64,000 nucleotides of DNA from Heterodera schachtii (Eukaryota > Nematoda > Chromadorea > Rhabditida > Heteroderidae), in assembly GCA_023374025.1 (NCBI GenBank), contig SIJG01000181.1, positions 124,001-188,000 of the forward strand. The letters run 5' to 3'. The translations under genes and the position numbers were made by a program. Every line of letters begins with the position of its first letter. Within the stretch, counting starts at the first letter, position 1. The notes beneath the pieces were generated by a model. That model saw only the letters and a list, made by a program, of their open reading frames with translations, was not told where the DNA came from and did not search any database. Shown here piece by piece: positions 46,341-56,271 of this stretch.

Positions 46341-46508
46341 TTATGCTTCTTCAACTGTTTGTTGCTGTTGTTTTGTACAGCACTTTTTGCGTGCCTTAAG
46401 CCGGCGCAAACACCGATGAAAGGCCACGAACAGCAGAAAAAGGGCGATGCCAAGCAAAATGATAGCCAACAGTTGGACAATGACGAGGCCAACTGCAAAA
46501 TGACCCTT
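46341..46508 (-). pseudogene. Orphan second exon of the two-helix membrane protein, copy 2
   Basis: Same open 56-codon exon with a few substitutions (for example FVAF instead of FMAF before HRCLRRLKARKKCC). About 1.2 kb of 3' flank is shared with the other copies. Upstream it passes into the GTGCTAAAAATCGCGAAATAGG repeat and a MITE at 46951, with no first exon. Confidence 0.6.
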
Positions 46509-46950
46509 CTTAAAAAAAAGAAGATAAAAACAAATTTAAAAATCAAACGCCCTAAGGCAAACAAAAGGAAACATGAAAACTACATTTCGAACTTGGTTAC
46601 AGCTTCTAATCACCACACTTTTTCAACACCGTCAGGCTCCCCCCCCCCCCACCCCCAAGTGCGGCGGGGGTTAACTGAGTCTAAGCAAAATTTAAAAAGC
46701 AAATAAATAAATTTTTCACTGTCAACCAATTCCAATAAATTTGCAAGAAATCAATGGCTCTAGTATTATAAAAAAAATTTCTAAACGATGAAACACCTGC
46801 AAAAATCAGCTTTTTTCGATATTTTCGCATCAAAAATAAATCTAAAACGTGGAATTCTTTGTGCTTATTTTTCGGTTTTTGTAATAATTTGCTTTTTTAT
46901 GGTTATTTCCACGGAACGGATTTTTAGGTGCTAAAAATCGCGAAATAGGT

Positions 46951-47300
46951 GGCGGTACGACAATTGCGGACCGGCAATTGCGGACCGGACAATTGCGGAC
47001 GACAACTGCGGACCGTACTTTTGCGGACCGTACTTTTGCCAAAAAAATTAACTGGAAGGGTGGGCCTCGTCAGTACGATCCCTTCCGTATTACAAATTCA
47101 AAAACCTAAGTGTGTTTCGGCCCTTCCGTAGACACACCAAATAAGAAAACTCACAGCAATAAATTAATAAATAACAAATAGAAAGCACAAATTAAGGAGA
47201 AAAAAGCAAAGCATAGGATGATAAAGCTATAATATGTTTATTTTATTTTTTTGACAAAATTTCATTTTAATTAATTAATTTGCTTACATAGTGTTTTAAC
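46951..47300. mobile_element. Left half of the GCGGACCG MITE
   Basis: Begins GGCGGTACGACAATTGCGG at the same site, after AAATAGGT, as the complete element at 56272. Homology runs to GTGTTTTAAC at 47300, where the hAT transposon begins. The right end is absent. Confidence 0.85.
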
Positions 47301-47470
47301 CAGGGTTTCGATCTGTCCTTATTTATAAGATTTGTCCTTATTTGGAGGGTCCAAATCTTACAAAATAAAAATGTCCTTATTTGTAAGATTTGTCCTTATT
47401 TCGGGCTATTGTTCTTATTTTGTTCTTATTTGTCGCTTGTCCGAAAAATCTGTCAATTTTCTTTATAAAT
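47301..47470 (+). mobile_element. Probable left end of a hAT transposon (TGTCCTTATTTG words)
   Basis: Starts CAGGGTTTCGATCTG (YARNG) and repeats TGTCCTTATTTGTAAGATT words five to six times, in direct and inverted orientation. The intact MITE copy at about 56615 continues without this block, so 47301 is a true junction. It lies 150 bp before the transposase gene, as expected for an autonomous hAT. The right end was not found; at about 48318 another duplicated unit begins. Confidence 0.6.
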
Positions 47471-47620
47471 TTGGATTGGCGCACTGTTTAAGAAAAATAT
47501 TTTTAAATTTTGCATTATAATTTCCTTTTTGCTGTTAATTTTGGCTAATTATTTTTGTTTTTATTGCTTTATTTTCTTTCTATTTTGTTTCTAATTTAGC
47601 ACCTGCACTAATACTAACAA

Positions 47621-48199
47621 ATGGCACCGCCTAAGCGCAAAAATGTTTTTAAAAGTGAATATGCCAATGAGTTTCAGGGTATCACAAAAAGCAAAACAGG
47701 AGATGAATTCGCGCACTGTATCCCATGCAATTTTGACATTTCATTGTTGTCTATTGGCAAAGCGGCCATTCCTCACCATCTGAAGACGGAAAAACATAAA
47801 AAGGCAGCGAAAGCAGCAAATTCCGCTTTGGCAATCACGGCATTCATGCCAAGCACATCAGCACCAACGAATTTGGACCGTCAAACAGCAGCAGCGGAGG
47901 GTTAAATTACAAATTAAAACAGAAATATTTATTTGTTTAGGCGTTTGGGCATACCACACTGCGCGTCATGCGCAGAGTTTTAAATCAGCTGATTGTGTGT
48001 CTGATTTGTTGCCGAAAATTTTCCCTGATTCAAGAATTGCGGCAAATTACGGATCCAAAAAAGACAAAACTGCAGCAATTATAACAAGTTCTCATAAAAT
48101 TCAAAGATAAATAAATCAAGAATTATTTAGGAGTACTCGCTCCACATTCTGTCTCCATTACGTTGCTGGAAATGACTGGGCCTCCGTTTTCACATGAAT
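47621..48199 (+). pseudogene. hAT-type transposase, N-terminal part with two small introns
   Basis: Exon 1 47621-47900 (MAPPKRKNVF...; a zinc-finger-like FAHCIPC...HHLKTEKHKK, C-x2-C and H-x5-H at residues about 33-59). Intron 47901-47940 (40 nt, GTTAAA...TTTAG). Exon 2 47941-48087 (EGVWAYHTARHAQSFKSADC, VSDLLPKIFPDS). Intron 48088-48130 (43 nt, GTTCTC...ATTTAG). Exon 3 from 48131 (RVLAPHSVSITLLEM). The order ZnF, 'A(E)G.WAYHT..H..SF.S.DC', 'L...IFPDS', '.VLAPHS' is what I recall for hAT-related transposases with a leading zinc finger. The frame is lost after about 48199, and the catalytic and dimerisation regions are missing, so it is a relic. Confidence 0.7.
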
Positions 48200-48318
48200 T
48201 TTTTTTTATTAATACAATAACATTATTTTAGTAAAAATTAAAGCCATATGAGAGACTGCCAGCTCTGATAAATGAAAATATTGATCTTGAAAAGCTGCGA
48301 AGTGCCCAATGTGGCGGT

Positions 48319-48478
48319 TTTTTATATAAATTTTCCAATTTCAAAATGGACATTGTGTTCGATTTTCATTCTGCCGATTCTTCCCTCTTCCGGCTTGTCT
48401 GTTTCATTCATCGGATAATTACTGAGCTGATCAAAGACCAATTATCGATTTTTCTTTGACCATTTATTGATTAGTTTC
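48319..48478 (-). other. 3' flank / UTR of the membrane-protein gene
   Basis: TTTTATATAAATTTTCC to TTAGTTTCTTA is conserved in all copies (40700, 46170, 55500, 62070-62150 and 63135-63213; partly 54725-54850). It includes TCTGCCGATTCCTC and GTTTCATTCATCGG. It probably holds the 3' UTR; no AATAAA position can be assigned with confidence. Confidence 0.45.
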
Positions 48479-49413
48479 TTATGCTTCTTCAACTGTTTGT
48501 TGCTGTTGTTTTGTACAGCACTTTTTGCGTGCCTTAAGCCGGCGCAAACACCGATGAAAGGCCATGAACAGCAGAAAAAGGGCAATGCCAAGCAAAATGA
48601 TAGCCAAAAGTTGGACAATGACGAGGCCAACCGCGAAATGACCCTTCTTAAAAATTAAAAAAGGTAAAAACAAATTTAAAAATCAAACGCCCTAAGGCAA
48701 ACAAAAGGAAACATGAAAACTACATTTCGAACTTGGTTACAGCTTCTAATCACCACACTTTTTCAACACCGTCAAGCTCCCCCCCCCCCCCCCCAAGGGC
48801 GGCGGGGGTCAATTGAGACTAAAATTTTTTCATCTACTAAATCAATAGATTTGCAATAAATCTAAGGCTCTAAAAGTTTTTTAGATTTCTAATTTTCGAA
48901 AAATCGCTGAAATTATTGGGTTTTTTATTTTGTGATAATTTGCTTTTTTATGATAATTTCATGCCAAATTTAAGAATTTTTGAGGCTTAATTATCTAAAT
49001 GCTTCATTATCATTGTTTTTTGTTTAAAAATCCGGGCGAGAATAATAATAGAGAATATTAAGAGCTTTTCTATTTGTTCTGGCAATTTTTTCTTAAATTA
49101 AATTGATATTTAACAAAAAAAACTTCTTTTTTTTGATTCACTGTCAGAAAAACTAGGCAAACAAAAATTTTAATAATATAAAACGATATTGTTATTTAAA
49201 AAAAAAAGATGAAAAAAATTCTTAGAATTATTTTAAAGAAAAAAATTAAAATTATTTTACCTGAAAAAACAGCCACACGAAAAAGAGAAGTGCCAAACCA
49301 ATGGGCAGAAACACCAGGCAACAGCTGCGCGCGTCGTAGTTCAAGCAGTAGTCGCACTCGGCACACCCGCCGCTGCTCACCTGCCACACATTGTGCCAAA
49401 CCCAATGGGACAT
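48479..49413 (-). CDS. Small two-helix membrane protein, 106 aa, unknown function
   Basis: Exon 1 49413-49261 (51 codons, MSHWVWHNVWQVSSGGCAEC then DYC...DARSCC, followed by hydrophobic helix LVFLPIGLALLFFVWLFF) ends at CAG|GTAAAA. Exon 2 48646-48479 follows TTTTTAAG and reads KGHFAVGLVIVQLLAIILLG, a second helix, then a basic HRCLRRLKARKKCC segment and a short Gln-rich tail. The splice is phase 0. N-terminal cysteines (CAECDYC, CC) could bind metal or be lipidated, and the basic segment after helix 2 should be cytosolic. A CAG|GTGAGC inside exon 1 also looks like a donor, and an extra internal exon cannot be excluded. This is the only copy of five with a first exon, so it is the likely parent gene. 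No family recognised. Confidence 0.55.
48647..49260 (-). other. 614-nt intron of the membrane-protein gene
   Basis: GT (49260) to AG (48647). Its 3' half, with the poly-C tract at 48779 and GAACTTGGTTACAGCTTCTA block, is carried along in every exon copy; its 5' half is unique to this locus. Confidence 0.5.
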
Positions 49414-50294
49414 TTAAATATTTAAATAAAAATAAATTAATTTTCAAAATTTTATCTAATTTAAATGTAAAAGTAAGTGAAGTTTTTTAACAGGTTTAAC
49501 TTAATTCTGTAAGAAAATTCAGAAAGTATCCAAGCAAATCGTTTTGAGACAAATAAAAAAAAAGGATTTTAATTTACGGATAATTGATTTAAATTAATTA
49601 ATTATAATGTGATAAAAGGAACAATTAAACAAAAAAATATTGGTCAAATATTTTAAAAATTTGAGTAGTTTAAATAGACATTTAAAATAATAAAATTGTA
49701 AAATTTTAATTAATAGGAATAACTCCGTTTTCGGCATTTTATTTTAAGAATTTTCACAGGAAATTGCGTGACAGAAAAGGCGGAATGATATGCCAACAAT
49801 GGAAATACAAAATGAGCCTTTATATTTGGCTTTAATTGCTGCCAGCCGACGCCGAGGCTGTCATTAACCTAATAGCAAGCGAAGAAGGAGCACCTTTCTT
49901 ATGAGCCAAGCCCAGGAATCGATTTCCATTATTTAATATTAGCTTCATCATCACCATCTTTTCAATGAAATGTCATTAATAAATGTAAAAGAAAAAAAGT
50001 GTATAATTAAATTTCTAAAAATTCAATTATTATTGCAATGTTTAAATAATCAAATTTAAAATAATTATTTCCAATTTAATTTTTCGATTTAAAGAAGTAG
50101 CGCTCTTTGGCCCGGAATTTTGAAAAAATGGACCCAATTTTGGTAGAGATAAAAGAAGGAATATCAAACAATAAAGTGAAAAATATTTTCACTTTCCAAA
50201 AAAATATATTAAAAAAACATGTAAAATTGGCATTTTAAATGATAAATAATTAATAAATTCAAATAATTATAAATAGGGATCGGAATTTTATCTG
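49414..50294. other. Upstream region of the membrane-protein gene, no further gene seen
   Basis: A+T-rich with one balanced patch at 49740-49930 (GCTGCCAGCCGACGCCGAGGC). Frames there are at most 24 codons, with no motif. It could be promoter or a lost 5' exon. Confidence 0.4.
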
Positions 50295-51140
50295 TAAGTA
50301 GCATTTTTCGAAAGAAGCACTAAAAACACATATTCTACGCCAAACTTTAAAATTTGAGAGAGTTCTAAACACCTAAAAATAAACCAATTTTTAAGGTTTG
50401 GCACCTAAAAAGCGACTTGGACCTTTTAGCATCTATAATCGTTATTTTCGTTAAATTATTTTGAAAATGCCAAAATTTATTGCGGCGTCTATCGTCACCA
50501 CAGCACCTCAACATTTTCATTTATAATTTTGGAAATAATAATTTCTATCTAAATATAAAAAAAGCATTTGGGAGCGGTGGTGCCAATGTAATCAAAAATT
50601 CATTGCCACGCCGAACACTGTTGTGAGAGAGGGCAAATGCAAACAATCGTCTTAGCCTGGAGGGGGGATATCGATTACAATTTTATCCGGGAATGGATTT
50701 GATGAATTTGGAAGGATTACAAAATGGGAGGTTAGGGGCAATATTTATTTTTTAAAGGAAAAATAAATTTTGTGATTTTAAAATGTACAAGAGAAATTCG
50801 ATAAAATTTCATTTAATTTCAAATTATGTTAATTCGATAATTTAATATTTCAAAAATTTATTTTATAAATACCTAAAAGGTTTCGAAAATTAATGGAAAA
50901 AACCCCTCGAAGATTTTTTCGGCTGTCACTACGCTTTGAAATATGCGAAAACCTCCGACAGCGGACACCCATTTATTTCTCTGCTGTCTTTTCACTAAAA
51001 ACCCCAAAAGCCTGAAGCAGGCCAGATAAAGCATGCAATTAATTAGAAGCCAAGATTTATAGGCATTTAATTTCGCGCCATTTTATTAAAAAAACAAAAA
51101 CAAAAAAAGCTGAAAGAAAACCAGGAAATTAATAAAATTT
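50295..51140. repeat. Segmental duplication, copy 1 (partner 57225-58110)
   Basis: Shared blocks in order: TAGCATTTTTCG(G/A)AAGAAGCAC, TACGCCAAACTTTAAAATTTG, CCAATGTAATCAAAAATTCA, GATATCGATTACAATT, CCCCTCGAAGATTTTT, ACCTCCGACAGCGGACACCC, CATTTAATTTCGCGCCATT. About 85-90% similar by eye. Its end contains the empty site of the Helitron found at 34.3 kb. Confidence 0.85.
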
Positions 51141-51491
51141 TCAAAAGAAAATAGCAAAAAAAAAAAATCGGAAAAGGTACCCCAAAAAATTGCAAAAATG
51201 GATGTGCTCAATGAATCAAAAAATAAAGAGTTTAAACAAATTTTTAATGCATATCAAAGAAAATTAATTTACAATTCTTCAACATTCCATGTTATAAATA
51301 TGTCATAGGTTTTGACAAGTAAAAATTCGTGAACTTAATCAAAAAACTTGAACACGAATCCGAACCCAAAAAGTATATGGGTCCGGTTACACTCCAAATT
51401 TGGGTTATCAATAGAAAAAGATTTATCAACAAAAAGCTTCAGGCAACAATTCAAAAAAGCAACAAATTCTCTTCTAATCATCAAACTCGCT

Positions 51492-51576
51492 TTATTCTTC
51501 GTCATAGTAATTGAAGGTTGCCGACCCTTTTAAAACATTGACCAATTCGTCTACTGAAAGAAAGCCCATCCTCTTT
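51492..51576 (-). pseudogene. Duplicated, frameshifted terminal exon of the secreted-protein gene
   Basis: Begins AAAGAGGATGGG after TTTTTAG and ends FNYYDEE-stop in the conserved frame, like exon 2 at 52132-52028. A 4-bp difference near its start (CTTTCTTTCAG instead of GTCTCAG) shifts the frame, and the poly-glutamate tail is absent. The tandem duplication includes the 3' flank (TTTATCAACAAAA...GCAACAA). Confidence 0.65.
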
Positions 51577-51639
51577 CTAAAAATATCTCCAAATTAAAAT
51601 CATAATTAATTCATATATTAGACAAATAATGGGGCTATC

Positions 51640-51742
51640 TAGGGTTCAGGGTTGTCGGGGTCAGCAAGTTCTGGGTTGAGTCGTGGATAGTCCCGAAAAA
51701 TGGCCAAAAATATCGGGGTTTGGACTCGGGGTTACAACCCTA
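51640..51742. mobile_element. 103-bp TAGGGTT MITE
   Basis: TAGGGTTCAGGGTTGTCGGGG at the left, TAGGGTTGTAACCCCGAG read on minus from the right. GGGTT/CGGGG words throughout. YARNG ends (TAGGG). No target duplication recognised. It sits between the duplicated terminal exons. Confidence 0.6.
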
Positions 51743-52027
51743 TTGAAAATTTTGCTAAAAAGTCGCTCTAAAACGAAAATTGTTCGAAGAAAATGTATAT
51801 ATTTTAAATTTTATCTTACCATACCTATGCTATCCGCAAAAAAAAACTTTAATCAAAAACTTGAACATAGAATGGACCCAAATTTTTCTATTGATCCGGC
51901 TAAATTCGAATTTGGATTAGCAAAGGACTGTTAATAAATTCATAATCGAATTGAAAAAAGATTTATCAACAAAAGATGCAGGCAACAACAAAAATGAACA
52001 AATTCTCTTCTAATCATCAAACTCGCT

Positions 52028-52786
52028 TTATTCTTCTTCTTCTTCTTCTGCTGCTTCTTCGTCATAGTAATTGAAAGTTGCCGACCCTTTTAAAACATTG
52101 ACCAATTCGTCTACTGAGACCCCATCCTCTTTCTAAAAATATCTCCAAATTAAAATCATAATGAATTAAATATGATTAAATGAAAAATGGGGCTAATTTG
52201 ATATTGTTACTAAAAATGTTTTGACTATTTTTAATAGCCTTCTTATAATACTTCTTATAAGTCTACCATCCTACAAAGCTTCGATTGATGAATCCACATA
52301 AATTTTTTTACAATTGCAAAACTTATGCTCAAACCACATATGATGATTCACCCCACCCCATCTGAGATGGAATGAATTATATGCTTTAATTGAATGGAAT
52401 GAATTATATGCTTTAATTGAATGGAATGAATTATATGCTTTAATTGAATCACAATTCGGGAATATGATCCCCCATCACACCACATGATTTTAGAAAACAA
52501 AAATTACTGTATCCACAGTTGAGTGGTTGAAGTTGACAAGCACTTGTTGGTATACAACCACTTTTGACCTGTCCAGTTTCACAAATTGTCTCCCATCGCT
52601 AGTTGATTGCGTTTTCCCATTGAAAACAACGCGCGAATTCTGCCCAATCGCTATGACTTTTACGGTGTGTTGAAAAGAGCGTGGCTCAAAGTACAAAAAC
52701 AACGAATCGTTATTGGCATTTATGTGTTGCGGGCAATTAAGCAGGAGGACAAATGGCACCGCCACAAAGCAAAGTTGTAAAGGCAT
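52028..52786 (-). CDS. Small secreted protein, 127 aa, acidic tail
   Basis: Exon 1 52786-52508 (93 codons) starts MPLQLCFVAVPFVLLL, a signal peptide with likely cleavage after INA (about residue 24), then a cysteine-free mature part (NNDSLFLYFEPRSFQHTVKV ... FNHSTVDT). Intron 52507-52133 (GTAATTTTTG...ATTTTTAG, 375 nt, phase 0) contains a 27-bp x 3 repeat. Exon 2 52132-52028 reads KEDGVSVDELVNVLKG, ATFNYYDEEAA and six glutamates, then stop. Exon 1 has exactly the same length as in the 59.5 kb paralogue. The stop and poly-Glu are encoded in a TTC/CTT microsatellite. Secreted, no cysteines, small and multicopy, so it is effector-like in character, but no known family is recognised. GTG precedes by four codons; ATG 52786 is chosen because it is shared by all copies. 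Confidence 0.7.
52371..52451 (+). repeat. 27-bp x 3 tandem repeat in the intron
   Basis: Units AATGAATTATATGCTTTAAT + TGAATGG begin at 52371, 52398 and 52425 and are identical. They lie wholly within the intron of the 52 kb secreted gene and are absent from the 46-nt intron of its 59 kb paralogue. Confidence 0.95.
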
Positions 52787-53334
52787 TTCTGTGGGCACAA
52801 AATTTAAATATTTATTATTATTGGAAAAAGAAAAAGCCATTATTTGCCAAATTTTTTATGCATGCAATTTTAAGTCTGTCTTTTTTTACTGTTCCCATTT
52901 AATAGATTATTTAAATCAAGTTGAATAAATGGTTGATATTTTATTAGTATTTTAGTATACAAATTTGCAGAAAAATGATTTAAGATTTGTTTTTCAAATT
53001 GGAATAATTTTAAATCAAATGAGAATAGCTTTTCGTCCGGGTAGCAAAAGGTCGACCGATAATTTTGAACTCAGAGACTTTAATTCTTGGCAGTTTGGTA
53101 TTTTTCCCGCCTAGCCCAGTCCTCCGGAGCCGCGATCGGTTTTCAAAAAGCGGGAACGGAACTGAAAAGACAGGGAATTCACAGGGTCTTTAGTATTATT
53201 ATTCGTAAAATGCTAAGTAGAGCGCGACATGGATTGGGTATTGAATTTGTTAATGTAAAATTATTGGATCAATGAAAAGATGTTAGTTTAATTAAGAGGT
53301 ATAAATTTTTGCAGCTTATTTGAAAGCTTTAAAT
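52787..53334. other. Upstream region of the 52 kb secreted gene
   Basis: Shares TTTATGCATGCAATTTT, CTGT(C)CTTTTT and ATTAAGAGGTATAAAT blocks with the upstream regions at 38.2-38.4 and 59.55-59.75 kb. So it is the family's promoter-side flank, here more diverged. A frame at 53087-53275 has no motif and is not annotated. Parts recur at 54115-54310. Confidence 0.5.
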
Positions 53335-53548
53335 CAGAGCTCGCATTCGTCCTTGAATGGCAAGGACGTCCTTGAAATTGGGCCCCCTTTCTTGAAAATA
53401 AAAAATGTCCTTGTATGCAAGGACGTCCTTGAAAATGAGCATTTGGAAAAATGGAAAAATAATCAGACGAAATTAGGTAAATTTTTGAATTTATAACATA
53501 TTTTGTGCAAAATCTGGTACTAAATTGCACAAAAATTCCCAATTTTTT

Positions 53549-53577
53549 CCCGGCGGTGCCTATCGTCACCGCCGGGA
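53549..53577. repeat. GC hairpin module
   Basis: CCCGGCGGTGCC, TATC, GTCACCGCCGGG with one mismatch. Preceded by AAATTCCCAATTTTTT. Confidence 0.75.
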
Positions 53578-53786
53578 CCTTTCTATCTATTTTTTAAATG
53601 CTTAAAAATGATTACTTTTGTAAAAACCTATTAACAATTTCCCCTCCCCCATTCCCTTCGGAAAAGCGCCCGCAAGAAGTGTTGTGAAAAGTAAAAAATG
53701 CTCATCGCAATTATCTCAAAATCGAAAAATCCGCATTTATTTGGTGAAAATCTGTTAACAAATTACCCTCAAATTTTCAAATTTTT

Positions 53787-53814
53787 CCCCGGCGGCGCCT
53801 ATCGGCGCCGCCGG
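53787..53814. repeat. GC hairpin module, second copy in the same element
   Basis: CCCCGGCGGCGCC, TAT, CGGCGCCGCCGG, a perfect 11-bp stem. It sits in the AAAATCTGTTAACAAATTACC context and is followed by a C-tract and GTGCGCCGC, as at 13.9 kb. Confidence 0.8.
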
Positions 53815-54115
53815 AACCCCCCCCCCCCCCGTCCCACAAAATTTTTGGAAAAAGTGCGCCGCAAAAAAAAGCGTTTTAAAAGGAGAAAAAAAGTCGTCAC
53901 AAATGAGGAAATGGTCAGCGAAAACAAAAAAAATGTTGGAAAAAATCCATTCCGGTGAAAAATACAAGCCATTTGAATAAATATTAACCATTTTTCATTT
54001 CATAAATAAAAATTTTAAAGTCCTTGGATTTCATGAATTCCCCCACTATGTCCTTGCAAATCGGCCTACCCGTCCTTGGAAGCAGACTTTGGACGATACG
54101 AGCCCTGCTTTAAAT

Positions 54116-54310
54116 TGTCATTGATTAGCAGCACTAAGAATGATTTGCCAAATTTTTTTATGCAAGCATTTTAATATAAAAATAAAAATTTTGAGGAAAA
54201 AACAATTTAAGTTTTACTTTTGAAATAGGAATACATTTTAAATGAAATGAGAATAGATTTCCTCCTTGGCGGAAAAACTTGAATCGCTAATTTTGAACCA
54301 GAGAGTTTAA
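54116..54310. repeat. Second copy of the secreted-gene upstream segment
   Basis: TTGATTAGCA(G)CAC, TGCAAGCATTTTAAT, GAATAGATTTCCTCC and CTAATTTTGAACCAGAGAG blocks parallel 52850-53095 and 59640-59700 in the same order. Confidence 0.5.
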
Positions 54311-54659
54311 TTTTTGAAAGTGTGTTTTACAAAAAAAAATTGTCTTTTTATACATTCTATTGGTAAATTGGAAGCAGATCGAAAATTGAATTTTCGATTT
54401 TTTTGGAAAAATCAAATTTGTAAAATTTTCAAAACTATAGATATATTAAATTCAAAAAAAATACATAATCAATATTTGGGAACCTACGAAAGCTATTGTA
54501 AGAGGGAAAGGGGCGCGCGGGGCATGAAAAAAGGCAATTTTTAATAATTAATTTAATACCGAATTTATTATATCCCCCCCCCCCCTCTCTATTTCTTTTT
54601 TTCTTAATTAACGACCTGAAAATTATACAAATGAAAATAATAATAAAAAAAATTTAATA

Positions 54660-54852
54660 AGTGAATCTTAATTAATCAATTAGGGATCGCTTTTATTTTC
54701 AATGAAAAATATTTATCTTTGGTTTTCTATCTGCCGATTCCTCCCTCTTCCGGCTTGTCTGTTTCATTCATCGGATAATTTACCGAGCTGATCAAAGACC
54801 AAGCATCGATTTTTCTTTGACTATTTATTGATTAGTTTCTTATGCTTCTTCA
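54660..54852 (-). repeat. Partial membrane-protein 3' flank, chimeric junction
   Basis: Matches the 3' flank of the exon copies (GTTTCATTCATCGG, TTATGCTTCTTCAA). It stops a dozen bases into the coding exon, where it is joined to ATATGGACCCGAAAATATCA, sequence that lies at 39.9 and 61.26 kb in the other duplicates. Confidence 0.75.
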
Positions 54853-54999
54853 ATATGGACCCGAAAATATCAAGACCCGTCTAATTTTATTCAAATTTAT
54901 AAAATTTTAAAAATTAAACAGTTGCATTTTTTTGTTTTAAGAATATATTTTTTAAATCCTTCATCTGGTGCCCAAACTTCCCCCCGCGGTTGGCGAGAT

Positions 55000-55465
55000 G
55001 TCATTATTAGGGCTGCCAAAAATATGTACAAAAAATGGTCAAAATATGTACACAAATATGTAAGAAAAATCCCGAAATATGTACAAAAACCCCCAAATAT
55101 GTAATAAAATTTTTAAAATGCTTATTTTTTGGAAAAAGAATTCCTCGTAAACGATGAAATAGGCACAAAATCCCATAAAAATGACCTTAATATGCTTAGA
55201 ATCACCTTTTAGTATTTTAAGAATTACTTTTTGGTATTTTTCAGGGGAACACTTTCAAAAAAAAATTCCTCTATTAATTTTCAAATCTCAAAAAGATAAA
55301 AAATGAAAATTATGTACAAAATTTTGCCGAAATTATGGATTTTTTTTTTTGAGGATTTCCGTAAAAAATCCTCAAAATGTGTAAAAAATGAAAATTATAA
55401 GAAAAAAATCCAAATATGTACCAAACATGTAAGCAAAGCCCGAAATACGTAAAATATATAAAAAA
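55000..55465 (+). mobile_element. AATATGTAC-family element, right end truncated
   Basis: Near-identical to 40216-40690, including the breakpoint into the membrane-protein 3' flank, so it was copied with it and is not an independent insertion. Confidence 0.75.
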
Positions 55466-55658
55466 ATAAAAAGAGATATTGTAAAAGAAAAATAAATTTT
55501 ATATAAATTTTCCAATTTCAAAAATGGACATTGTTTTCGATTTTCATTCTGCCGATTCCTCCCTCTTCACGGCTTGTCTGTTTCATTCATCGGATAATTT
55601 ACTGAGCTGATCAAAGACCAATTATCGATTTTTCTTTGACCATTTATTGATTAGTTTC

Positions 55659-55826
55659 TTATGCTTCTTCAACTGTTTGTTGCTGTTGTTTTGTACAGCA
55701 CTTTTTGCGTGCCTTAAGCCGGCGCAAACACCGATGAAAGGCCATGAACAGCAGAAAAAGGGCGATGCCAAGCAAAATGATAGTCAACAGTTGGACAATG
55801 ACGAGGCCAACCGCAAAATGACCCTT
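55659..55826 (-). pseudogene. Orphan second exon of the two-helix membrane protein, copy 4
   Basis: Open for all 56 codons, with the TTTTTAAG acceptor. One change in helix 2 (LLTIILLG instead of LLAIILLG). No first exon upstream; sequence passes into the GTGCTAAA repeat and the MITE at 56272. Confidence 0.6.
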
Positions 55827-56271
55827 CTTAAAAATTAAAAAAGATAAAAACAAATTAAAAAATCAAACGCCCTAAGGCAAACAAAAGGAAACATGAAAAC
55901 TACATTTCGAACTTGGTTACAGCTTCTAGCCACCACACTTTTTCAACACCGTCAAGCTCCCCCCCCCCACCCCCACATGGGCGGCGGGGGTTAACTGAGT
56001 CTAAGCAAAATTTAAAAAGCAAATAAATAAATTTTTCACTGTCAACCAATTCCAATAAATTTGCAAGAAATCAATGGCTCTAGTATTATAAAAAAAAATT
56101 TCTAAACGATGAAACACCTGCAAAAATCAGCTTTTTTCGATATTTTCGCATCAAAAATAAATCTAAAACGTGGAATTCTTTGTGCTTATTTTTCGGTTTT
56201 TGTAATAATTTGCTTTTTTATGGTTATTTCCACGGAACGGATTTTTAGGTGCTAAAAATCGCGAAATAGGT

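Larger units (their letters stand above)
53335..54107. mobile_element. 773-bp hAT-type element with GTCCTTG words and perfect TSD
   Basis: CAGAGCTCGCATTCGTCC at the left; CAGGGCTCGTATCGTCC read on minus from the right; both YARNG. CTTTAAAT flanks it at 53327-53334 and 54108-54115. The uninterrupted site is visible in paralogous DNA at about 59628 (AGCTTTAAAATGCC) and 38271. Sub-terminal CGTCCTTG(A/G)(A/T)A words occur at both ends, with two GC hairpins inside. No transposase. Confidence 0.92.

Noticed and set aside
46842..47131. Frames over the GCGGACCG arrays (also 56163-56998, 63715-63915)
   Set aside because: Repeating NCGRQLRT/VRSAVVV-type peptides encoded by the MITE's 15-bp words.
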